A stretch of DNA of 64,000 nucleotides from Cryptomeria japonica. Its lineage: Eukaryota; Streptophyta; Pinopsida; Cupressales; Cupressaceae. How positions within the stretch are numbered: the stretch's first letter is position 1; every line of letters starts with the position of its first letter. The position numbers and the translations under genes were made by a program. This document shows positions 23,195 to 32,896 of this stretch, in pieces. The DNA is taken from the NCBI RefSeq assembly GCF_030272615.1, contig NC_081406.1:469074400-469138399 (forward strand). The letters run 5' to 3'. The notes under the pieces were generated by a model, which did no database searches, was not told the origin of the DNA, and worked only from the letters and a program-made list of their open reading frames with translations.

Positions 23195-23790
23195 CAAGAG
23201 TTGCTTCATCTCTAATCCTCTACATTTTTAAGATCCACAAATGGGGTTGAGGCTAAGTCTTGGTTACTTAGCTTGGACTTATGCTTTGGGTTGCATCTAT
23301 ATGTGAGAAACCTAAAGGCATAATTTGCAATGCAATTTTCGAGAGGACTTACTTCTACCTTGTGGTACTGGGAGGATAAAATGCACCAACTCACATAGGA
23401 AACCCTCTCATGGGATACCATTTTTGAGTGCTTCAAAGTGTGTTCTATTTCAAAATATTTTTGACAGAGATGAATAGATGAGTTTCACCATTTACATAAT
23501 GAGGTTTCGTAGTGGCTCAACATGAGAGTTAGTGTTTGGAGTTCTTGTAGTTTGTAGATTACATTCAAGACAAGTTACTTGTCAATTATTTCATTAGGAG
23601 TGGAAAGCCCAAAATTTCAGTTTTCCTACACATGGCCAATCCAAATGACTTTAGGGTTGCTATGGAAAAGTCTCTTATGGAAAAGGAGGTACATGGGAGG
23701 ACACAAGAGGCATGAGAGAAGTTTGTAACCTCGATCAAGGGACTAAAGTGTCCATAGGCCTCCCAATCCTTCAAAGGATAATTTAGACCT
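23195..23790 (+). pseudogene. decayed Ty3/gypsy-type Gag fragment inside CACTA
   Basis: One frame reads GVEAKSWLLSLDLCFGLHLY, then FSRGLTSTLWYWEDKMHQLT and TLSWDTIFECF, then DEFHHLHNEV. This follows the retrotransposon Gag pattern A-x-x-W-L, W-W, W-x-x-F, E-F-x-x-L. Stops and at least one frameshift break it, and no pol follows. Whether it was captured by CACTA or is a remnant of an insertion cannot be told. Confidence 0.45.
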
Positions 23791-24125
23791 ACTATAGGAT
23801 TTCATAGAAAAACCCAATAGTATCAATATTAGGGACAAAGGTCTACAACATAGTAGGGGCCATAGGGTAGTCACATGTGACCATCATCAACATAAGGATA
23901 TTTTAGGTATGAGAGACTATATGGCTATCAAGCTAGGTCTTATATGACTTAACAACCTTTTAGGGGAGAATCTAGTGTTTTTAGTAGTTAGGATCTTCTA
24001 ATTATGGTGGGGCCTAGCCAACACAGGGTTATATGAGAGGCACATGTTATGTATATGTTAGTATCAGATAGAGAGTTCCCATAATGTTTTAGATTAGGTG
24101 GACACCATCCTAGTATGTCAAAGTA

Positions 24126-24353
24126 GATAGTTGATATGTGGGTCTTTACCCTCCCAACCACTCAACATATACCACCATGGGTATTTACCCTCCCAACCAC
24201 CCAAAGGTCAAAGGAAGATTCAGTGCTGCAACACTCACTTTTTGTGATAGTCTCAAGCACTTAGGATAGTCACTCCTTTCATGGCCATTCTTCTTCACAA
24301 CACTCTCTAACATTAATTATGATAATAGTGTAAAGACCCACATATCAACTATC
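24126..24353. mobile_element. MITE-like element with perfect 24-bp inverted ends
   Basis: Positions 24126-24149 (GATAGTTGATATGTGGGTCT then TTAC) are exactly repeated in inverse at 24330-24353. The 228-bp unit has no coding capacity and contains a short direct repeat, 'taccctcccaaccac'. Length and ends fit a MITE. I see no convincing target duplication: flanks are caaagta and aaaaatg. Confidence 0.6.
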
Positions 24354-24987
24354 AAAAATGAGAGAAGAAACATTCATGTTCTTTTCGTACTTTGTGATTT
24401 CTAAACCATGTTTGAATCTTTCTTATCTTATGTGAAAGAATATTAGCATGATGCCTTTAAGTACACAACCTTAGATACACAATTCAAAAAATTTGACATC
24501 ATACCAATGGATACCAATTAGATCTAGGAATCATCAACCTTTAAAAAAATATGAATTTAAAATACTAAAATTTGGACCATTCCCATTATCTAAACTAAGG
24601 ATAAAATCATATATGTGATTCTTATATGATAAAAAAAACTAGCACATATGAATTTTTAAATCTTGCAAGATCAAACTGCAAATGGTTAAAAGGTAGGAAT
24701 CTTATGTCTAAGACTTCTGTTGTGGAAGTTAGGGTGGTTGTCACCTATGTTGCCTTTACTCAATTAAATTTGTAGAAATTTGTTGAATCTTTACACCTCA
24801 AATTAATCATTGATAGTTTTGAGTTGGTTGATGATAAATGATGAAATGAGGGTAGAAACAAATACTAGCTCCCTCATCTGGTGTCTATGTCTATTTGGAT
24901 TGCAGTACACTAGGTTATCCTAAAGGAAGACACATGTCAAGGTTTGTATAAGAGTGTATGTGAGTGTAGTGTGTTTGCTATGTAGAA
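24354..24987. other. no gene recognised
   Basis: AT-rich sequence without long frames, repeats or recognisable motifs. Confidence 0.5.
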
Positions 24988-25189
24988 TTTTTTTTTTTTG
25001 AAGATTGATTACCAAAATAAAATCAGAGTACAAAGTCAGGTTACAATAATAGTGACCAAGTTGATTACTCCATCAAATCCCCAACCAAGATAAACCACCT
25101 TAAAATTAGAAGAAAAAAAAAAATCAGTTTATACGATTAAAAGTAACATGTAGAGCTTTGAGTCAACATCAAATTACATCAATATTATA

Positions 25190-25861
25190 TCATCTATTGA
25201 CATCATATTCAAAAAGATAGATTGTAATAGCTTATTAAGATTAATTATCACTATCATTATGTGGATTCTCCTCTTTCTCTTCATTCTCTCCATCTTCATT
25301 ATTAGCTTCTTTGTCTTTTCCTTTGTCATTATTCTTAGGTTCAATCCTACTAATTTGGAAAGTATCAAATTCTCTTCCAAGAGGCACAAATATCCTCCCT
25401 CAACTAGAGAAATCAAAGTTTTGGTGAGTCATTTCTAGGTGTCTTATAGCTTCACCCCTCTTTAATTGATATTGGTGTTCTTTTCGGTATTTATTGTAAA
25501 AGTCTATACACTCTTCCTATAATTTCTTCCCTATCTTTCTTAGATCTTGGGGTCAATAGGAAACATCCTAAATGTCTTCTTTATATATTGAAGAGGAACC
25601 TTCGTCCAATATCTTCATGAATCTTCATGTTGTAATCTTCAATGTAAATGATATATATTCAATAATCATTAGTATTGTGATTCTAAGATTACACTTAATA
25701 AGAACCCCCCTCCCTTTACCTTAGAACACATTCTCATTCCTTCTCTTCCAAATAAACCAAAGAATTTCAATAGACAATTAAATCCAAAAATATTTAGAAT
25801 TTTTAATTAGATTGCAGACATACCTGACAATAATTTCAAACCATGAGAAATTATCAACAAT
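25190..25861 (-). pseudogene. LINE-A ORF2, 3' part
   Basis: Contains ILWFIWKRRNENVF and a downstream lysine- and glutamate-rich tail (25416-25174), with several stops. It continues the reading of 29144-28921 once LINE-B and one 15-bp TSD copy are set aside. No RNase H domain is evident, unlike LINE-B, so it may be a different lineage or internally deleted. Confidence 0.6.
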
Positions 25862-26045
25862 ATTCCTGCCTAAAATATTTTTGATTAAGGAAAAAGCAGG
25901 TTTTGAAGGGGCCCCAGAACCCTTTACAAGCAAAACTTAAACAACAAAGCTATGAGAAATAGAAAAGAACATAAACCACAAAAAACCAGTGAAAAACCGA
26001 AGAAAACCCAAAAAATCCCCAAAAAGCTAGCAGGCCTTCCAACAT

Positions 26046-27752
26046 TCAATTTTTTTCTAGGGCTTTAGCTAGGGTGTTGCTGATATCATACAACTCTTTG
26101 ATGTTGTCTTTTAAGTTAGGGGGATCCTTTGCTGAAGTAGCCACAACTTTCTTGATACTGGCCCTGGTTCTCTTCGCAGTACTGCCCACCAGATTAGCAT
26201 CACTGCTTCCAGTCTGGATGGTCTCTTCCTCCAGGTCAAGATCTACGACTGGTTTAGGAGTGCAGGTATGATCAATGACCTTGGTGATGTCCTCCAAGTT
26301 TTTAATGATGGCAGAGAGGATACTTGGGATAACTCCCATTAGATTTTTCATCGCTTCTTTTCCCTCTTCTAGCGATTTTACCTTATTCTCCATTTCCTGC
26401 TTCCAATTAATCTGCACTTTGTTTTCATCCTCCCTCTTTTCATCCATTTTAATCCCTTTCTTATCTAGGTTTTTTAGGGTCTCGTAGGTCCATCTATCAA
26501 AATCCATTCTAGCCTCAAAGAGCTTCTTGAGGTTATCCAGTATAAGCCCTTTACTAGCACTTTCCTTGTCCTCGCTATCCCTATCCTTAGTTAGGTCCTT
26601 CTCAGAATTCACTTCGGTTTCCTCGTTATCCTTAGGATCTGCTTCTTCCATCAGATGGTTGTTGTCCTTACCAAGGTATTTGCTGAGGGTAGGGCTTTCT
26701 TGACCAGGCTCATTATTGCCGCTTTCTTCCTCGTTACCCAGCTCCTCATCTTTCCAGCTATCTACACCGTTGGAGCTGTCTATCTCCATTCCGTTGCTTT
26801 CCTTAACAATGTCCTCTATTTCCAACCCAGGGATGCTTTTCCTTTTTTTGTTGGAGGACGCCTTCTCCTTGCTATTTTCTCCCTCTTCCATCTTTCTCTT
26901 GCTCGGAGAGGTGGAAATCCTCTTATTCTCCAGCAGGGTGAGGGTTTTGTAATGCTCATAGATGAGCAGCAGAAGCTCGTAGTGGAGAATCGGGCTGGAA
27001 GGGTTAGTCCTGTGTTTGTTGAGGGACCTGGAGAGGGATCAAAAGAGGTAGTAGGGTAGGGACACCTTTTTGTCATGTCTAAAATGGTTTAAAAGCATGA
27101 AGTGGTAGGTGTGGGCCCTAGAAAAATGGCCTTCAACTGTGATGTACTCCATAGTTGCGTTCAGAACCCAGCCCCACAACTTCTTGATGTTTGCAACTTC
27201 GTAGTAGCCCCTAGTAGCCTTGCCAATTTTAGCTCTCTCTTTCACTTTTCATGGGAACAGGTTAACCATGTTTTTGGAGACCTTAAGGTCTTGAAAGAAA
27301 TTAAGCATAGAATGGGGCATTCCGGTCATAGTGGAAATGAGCCCAACATCCAGCTTAAACTTAACTCCATAAAGTTTAAAAGAGCCATTAGACTAGTTTT
27401 CGGGAATCTTGGAAATAGCTAAGTTAACCCTACCTTTGTCATAGTCCTAAAGTTTCTCCATGAAGTTGGTAAGAGAGCCCTTCTCCAATTTTGCCCAAAC
27501 TTTTGGCATCACTTTCCAGGTTGACGTATTGTCTGGTTCTTCCCGCCTTAGGTCTCCTCCCATCTTCGGATACAGGTTGTCTGCTCTGTTTCTCTGCAAG
27601 ATATCACCTTCTTTTCTGATGTTGTTCAAGTTTTCAAACTGGGTAACCCACAAAGCATGCAACACTTTATTAAAGATAATAGAAGATCTGTCATGGCGCC
27701 AAGTAATGATGGCCTTTCCAGCAAGGCATAAATGATGCTTTTTACTTGTCAT
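26046..27752 (-). pseudogene. LINE-B ORF3, unknown protein family
   Basis: A 569-codon reading, all in one phase, with about three stops (near 27447, 27262 and 27038). Its ATG at 27752 overlaps the ORF2 stop by 11 bases and in another phase, a layout suited to termination-reinitiation. The N-terminal half contains LHALWVTQFENL, STWKVMPKVW and the core YHFMLLNHFRHDKKVSLPYYL. The C-terminal 281 residues (26891-26046) form one open frame, very acidic with a basic start KKRKS (NLS-like) and a predicted coiled coil (MENKVKSLEEGKEAMKNL). LINE-C encodes a homologue. I do not recognise a known domain, and in plant L1s ORF1 lies upstream of ORF2, so this is not a standard ORF1 position. Confidence 0.6.
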
Positions 27753-28905
27753 GATTAAATTGTCCTTCTCTCCCCATATAACAGTCCTTTGTAATGAACT
27801 CTTTGATATTTAAATTGAGATACTCCTTGTGCCAAATCATTTGGGAGTCAGAGTTAACTCCAGTATTCGCTAAGCAATCCGCCAGGCTGTTTTGCTCTCT
27901 GAAGGCATGTTGAATAATGATTTCTTTGAAACTGGTAATGATCTCCCTAGATTTCATGATGATATTTTCAATAGACCAGGAAGGCTCTGATTCCCCCTTT
28001 AGGCACTTTATGATATTGAGTGAATCTCCCTCAAGCCATATTTTATCATAATTTAGATTTTTGGCTATAATTAAAGTATTCAAGGCTGCAGAGGCTTCAA
28101 CAAAATGGCTAGTTTGATTCCCCAAAGGACCAGCCACCACCTTAAGACAACTTCTAGCAAAATTCCTAACAATGCCCCCATATCCAGCTTTACCCAGATT
28201 CCCTTTAGAGGCCCCATCAAAGTTAGCCTTAATCCATCCTTGCGGGGGAAAACACTAGACTAGACCTTCTCTTCCAGTCTCCTTGCTAGTAGTAGTGGTA
28301 GAAAGGTTCCAGCTATCTTTAAAATCATCTTTAGCAACAGATCCCTGATCAGTACAGTAGAGGCTTTCAAAGATACTCCTAAAGATTTTATCAGCAACCC
28401 CTTCAAGAGAAGCCCTTTTATCCCTAAAAATCTTGTTGTTGCGCTCTTTCCAAATATTCCAGATAACAATTGGCAGAGTAAGTTTCTAGGTCTCCACAAT
28501 TTTAAGATTAGAATTAGGGAAATGCCATTGAAACCAGGTGTCACCAACAGAGTTCGGGAAGACCCAACTCAGGTTCCACTTGGAAAGGATGATTTTCCAG
28601 ATATCCTGGCTAAATGTGCATTGATTGAGAATATGACAAGCTATATCTTCTTCCCTGTAGCAAAGAGAACACCTGTTAGGAAAAATGATACCTCTTTTGT
28701 GAAGATTGTCAAAGGTTAATACCTTATTTTGGATGAAAATCTAGAAGAAGATATTGACCTTAGGAACTAACTTCTTGTTCCAAACTTTAGCCTAGATGGG
28801 AATTTCTTGTTATAACAATTGATAATCATGAATTTTATCCTGATTAATATCTTCCATGGTTCATTCCCTTCTAAAGCCTTGACAATCCATTTGATTTCTA
28901 AGGCA
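27742..28905 (-). pseudogene. LINE-B ORF2 C-terminus: zf-RVT and RNase H
   Basis: Reads ALEIKWIVKALEGNEPW, then a zinc-binding zf-RVT motif with paired cysteines and H (CSLCYREEDIACHILNQC), then VIWNIWKERNNKIF. RNase H (RVT_3 type) follows at about 28240-27840, with catalytic D in NFDGASKGN, E in EASAALNTL, D in LEGDSLNI, and LADCLANTG near the end. Only two in-frame stops remain in this stretch (about 28490 and 28260). It ends at 27742 with a TAA that overlaps the start of ORF3. The RT domain itself is missing through 5' truncation. Confidence 0.8.
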
Positions 28906-29144
28906 ATTCCTGCCTAAAATGTTATAATGATTGATAATAATGAATTTTCTTCTGATTAATATCTTCCATGGTTCATTCCCTTCGAAAGCCTTGACAATCC
29001 ATTTGATTTCTAAGGCAATACCTTATTGCCTGAGGTCTTTGATCCCTAATCCACCTAAGTCCTTACTCAAGCAGCACCATTTCCATTTAACAACATACAT
29101 CCTTTTCTTACCTCTTCGATCTAACCACAAAATTGCATTGACAA

Positions 29145-30606
29145 GAATGTTGTGGGTCTGACGGTTTGGCCATCGGTGCATGAAAGCATTGCATTAGTTC
29201 TACTTTTAAAAATTACATAAAACATGTTTAATTTATTTCATTAAGTCTTATTTGAAAAAAATATTATCAATGATGTTTCCTTTCTACAAGAATTGGATCT
29301 AGGATCTTTCTGTCAGATAATATGTAGCATCCAATGATTAAATCTTTTTGTTTAGAGATGCTTATTTTATTTAATCATCTGAGCCTGAATTATAATTTAT
29401 ATCTGTGCAGAAGCAAAAGATACAAGTTGAAGAGTCGTGTGCAAGTAAATTTTGTAAAAGAAAGAAAGAAGATATTATCTTGAATAACATGGAAACAAGC
29501 TCATCAGCTGTCGAGAAGAGAGCAATTGGAGAAAAGTAGAGGAAAGTGTTAAAGGGTGATAAATACATAGAGAGTATGCAATACAAAAAAACAATGTCTG
29601 GAGTGTGTGATGTGGTCTCTAATTTATGTCCAGAGGGACTAACTAGTTTTGGAGTTCTTGGGAAACCTATTGGGCCACACTTGGAGGAAATCAATGTGTT
29701 CATGCAAGGGCCACATTTTTTCTATTATGAGAATGATACTTTTGCACTGAAGGATATTTGGAAGACAATATCCAAAAATTTCTATAGTGTGGAACCAGAG
29801 TTGGTGGACTCAAAGTACTTTTTGGCTTCTTGAAGACCAAGAGGTTATGTACACAATCTCCCAATAGAAGGGCGATTTCAAGCATTACCTCTCCCCCCCA
29901 TGACTATTCAAGAAGCAATTCCTCTGACAAAGGACTATTGGCCTCCATGGTATCAAAGAAAAAAATTGAATTGCATAGACTCTAGACGATGTGGTAGTGT
30001 CCTTCATGAAGAACTTTGTACTATAATTAAAAATTCATGAGGGAAACTGCAAGATAGTGAACACAAATAGATTCTTAAAAAGTGCAAAGAATGGAACTTG
30101 GTTTGGGTGGGGCCAGGTCAGGTGGCTCCTTTAGAGGTTGACAAGATAGAAATTATATTAGGATTTGAAAAAGATCACACTCATGGAACTTCTTGTGCGA
30201 CTGATTAATTGCATTATTTGGGTAATGCATTCCAAATAGATATAGTTGCATACCATTTATCTGTCTTGAAAGAATTTTATCATGATGGCATTAAAGTTCT
30301 TTCTCTATTTTCTGGTATTGGTGGAGCAGAGGTTGCTTTGCATCAACTTGGGATACATTTAAGTTGTGTTGTATCTGTGGAAATATGTAAAAAGAACAGG
30401 CTTGTCCTTAATAGTGGATGGACAAAAACCCAACAAACAGGTAGGTTGATTCAGAGGGAAGATGTCCAAGATTTGAATACAGAAGTACTGGAGTTTTTTA
30501 TTAGAGTTTTTAAAGCCGTCTTGAACTAGAGTTGTCATTGCTGCATTTGAACTCTTTTAACACTTCAAACTTTACCCTACGTAATTTTACCTACTTACTT
30601 TGTTGT
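29145..30606 (+). pseudogene. DRM-type DNA methyltransferase fragment, arm 1 of an inverted repeat
   Basis: One frame from about 29408 to 30529 follows the plant DRM catalytic region. Landmarks are FFYYENDTFALKDIW, LPLPPMTIQEAIPLTKDYWPPW, KCKEWNLVWVGPGQVAPLE, IILGFEKDHTHGTS, LGNAFQIDIVAYHLSVLK, and the AdoMet-binding motif I VLSLFSGIGGAEVALHQLGI. VVSVEICKKNR and EDVQDLN follow. This is the permuted order VI, IX, X, I-III known for DRM. It stops before motif IV with the catalytic Pro-Cys, and no N-terminal UBA domain is visible. Five in-frame stops show it is dead. A likely intron 3' end (ttatatctgtgcag) lies before 29409, so the copy came from genomic DNA, not mRNA. The first 25 bp resemble CACTA subterminal sequence at 34320-34342. 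Confidence 0.88.
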
Positions 30607-32504
30607 AGAGGATGCCAATCTCAATCCCTTAATGCCATTATCTTCTCTTCAGTGTTGCTAACTGGAAGATTGCCACAAATAGAATGAGAGAAGGAGGACA
30701 AGTTCTAGTGATATAAATACACAAGCATTCATATTATTGAAGACAAAATTGGTCGGCCATAATTTTAGGCAATATTAGGTTGGTCCTAATTGAATTTAAA
30801 ATATTGTTTTCTGAAATTTCAGTAATCGTGTAATAGTTTACATCATGCTTTTATTGCAAAACTCTTTTTCCATTACTTTCTACCCTTGTTCGACACTTTT
30901 CAAAAGAACTTTAGCCAACCAATATCAATCCTGGTTGTGGCATACTAGTAGAAGTGATCAAATCATTGAAGGTAGGGTAAAATGATCCAAAATTGAAGAG
31001 ATTTTTCTTTACTAGATTTTTAATGCATATCAAATTCCTTCCTAGGGAAAATGGTTTATTAAAGCTTAGGTTGCCAGTAACTCTCCACATTTTCTACAAC
31101 TTGCCATTGTTGCTTCTTAAGGAGAGGCAAATGATCTAGGAGGATCTGACACTTTGATGGATTTGAATCAAATGGTAGTACTTCATTACATATATTTCTT
31201 CACCACTACCTTTAGCATATTGCCTAAAACACATGTTCACATTACAGCACTCTTAACTCCTTTTCATTTTAATCTCACAACTTTGACAATGACAATGCTA
31301 TTTTTGTTTACAATTTTTCAAGAAAGCAAAAAGACATGGGACATGAATGGACATAAAGTGAGTGGTTGCAGGCCTTGTAACTTCCATGACACTCATATTT
31401 ACTCTTGTATAATAATGTAATACAGTTGTTCCTAGACAGAAGAATATAAGACTAGAAAAGATAGACACCTGGTAGTTACTTTTGCATAAATAATCTTGCA
31501 ACCTATAGTTTTAGCATAGTGTCTTCACATTCTTGAATCTCTCTTGTTGTGTGACACTAATATTTGCTCTCTAATACATTTGTATTCATTTTTGTGTGTT
31601 TTCTCTGGGCACACCTGAGCCCTAGATCACTAACATAGGGTTAACCATTATGTTCTACAACAGATTTTTATTTCAAAACTTCAAATAAACATCACTCGGA
31701 GTGATTCCAACCTATTATAGCTAGGTACCATTTTCAGACCTTGGTTTGTTGAAACAGTAGCTAGCTCAGATACCTATTGTATGCACTTGTATTATCCTCT
31801 ATTTAAATAGGTCATTGATCTAGACCCAAAATGTAATGTGGAAGTCATCTTAAATTAAGCTAGACCCAAATGTAGCATGATAAAGGAATTCAATGTGTCA
31901 TTGGGCTGGGCCCAAAATGTAACGTGCTAAGGGAAATTAAACAACTATTGGGTTGGACCCAATATCCAACATGGGAATATATAATAATAATTTATTATTA
32001 TTTGCAAGCTGACCTGAGGGTGATTAGCGCCTAAGGTTGGTATATAATGCTCCAAGCTAAAGCCATTTGGAGACACAACACAATTCATATTTCTTCTATA
32101 TGTTCTGCTAGCAGTGATTCTCTCTAATGTGAACTTGTGCAAGGCGATTATGCAAGGTTGAAGATAGAAAAGCTGTCAAAGTATCTTGTGCAAATTAGAT
32201 CTAGACTTCTGCTACTTCACTTTATCATCTGATGTTAAAGGGTTGCATTCAACACTAATTTCTTGAATTGAGATAAGTCTTGTAAACTATCTACATTTGA
32301 GATAATACATAACACATTTAAAGGCTAGGTTTTTCAACTCTAGGAGGGAGGTTTTCCCAGGGTATTGGTGTCTTGTGTCTTATGTTTTATTGTTGTTACT
32401 ATTTTTGTGTCTTGTGTTTTATTGCTATTACTATTTATACACAGTCTGATTATAATCAAATTGGTTACATTAACATCTGATTGCCTAAAATTAACATTAT
32501 AATC
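30607..32504. other. spacer between DRM arms, with an LTR-like stretch
   Basis: No coding domain. 31790-32480 resembles the promoter and R-U5 part of a plant LTR: TATA box tatataatgc at 32041, then a 5'-UTR-like stretch, then 'gggaggttttcccagggtattggtg' and T-rich sequence. I found neither partner LTR nor target duplication, so a solo LTR is only possible. If functional, its promoter would point toward the DRM fragment at 32505 and arm 2 in antisense. Confidence 0.35.
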
Positions 32505-32690
32505 AAATTGGTGGAGCAGAGGTTGCTTTGCATCGACTTGGGATACATTTAAGTTGTGTTGTATCTGTGGAAATATGTGAAAATAATAGGCTTGTCCTTA
32601 ATAGTTGGTGGACAAAAACCCAACAAATAGGTAGGTTGATTTAGAGGGAAGATGTCCAAGATTTGAATATAGAAGTACTGGAGGACTTAG
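32505..32690 (+). pseudogene. third, short DRM fragment
   Basis: About 186 bp in the same orientation as arm 1, matching 30317-30495. It begins inside motif I (IGGAEVALHRLGI) and ends at DLN-EVLE, then diverges. It retains HRLGI and the WW pair like arm 2, so it may be copied from arm 2 or from the same source gene. Confidence 0.8.
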
Positions 32691-32896
32691 TAGACAATGC
32701 TTTCAATGACTTCCGAAGATCTCAGTAGATTTCTTTAGGTCTTAATGGATGAAATGCCACAGAGTCCAATAGGTAAACAACATATGTCAAGTAAACAACA
32801 TGGATCTTATCCTTCAATGAATTATATCTTGCCCTCTCAGAATTATCGGTTCAAGAGCTCGCCTACCCAAATGACTATTGGAGAAAACAAATGACA

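Larger units (their letters stand above)
25877..28905 (-). mobile_element. LINE-B: 5'-truncated L1-type LINE with an extra downstream ORF
   Basis: Flanked by a perfect 15-bp duplication, attcctgcctaaaat, at 25862-25876 and 28906-28920. It is inserted in LINE-A. The minus strand carries the end of ORF2 (post-RT, zf-RVT, RNase H), then ORF3, then a 3' UTR ending CTTAATCAAAAAT. By chance its truncation point falls in the same coding region as the LINE-A site, so 28830-28905 and 28935-29010 look like a tandem duplication. They are homologous LINE sequence, not a local repeat. Confidence 0.85.
24988..29144 (-). mobile_element. LINE-A: 5'-truncated L1-type element, interrupted by LINE-B
   Basis: On the minus strand it has two coding pieces, 29144-28921 and 25861-25190, and a poly(A) tail seen as 12 T at 24988-24999. 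The first piece reads KWKWCCLSKDLGGLGIKDLR and ALEIKWIVKAFEGNEPW, the typical region just after the LINE RT domain. The second reads SIEILWFIWKRRNENVF, the zf-RVT/post-RT motif. The break between them is exactly the LINE-B target site. The 5' end is a truncation near 29144. No target duplication is seen around LINE-A itself. Confidence 0.75.

Noticed and set aside
28830-29010. Local tandem duplication of about 90 bp
   Set aside because: It is better explained as homologous sequence of LINE-A and LINE-B meeting at the LINE-B 5' junction, since a 15-bp TSD flanks LINE-B.
31154-31420. Plus-strand ORF in the DRM spacer
   Set aside because: No domain, low-complexity hydrophobic composition, and AT-rich intron- or UTR-like context.
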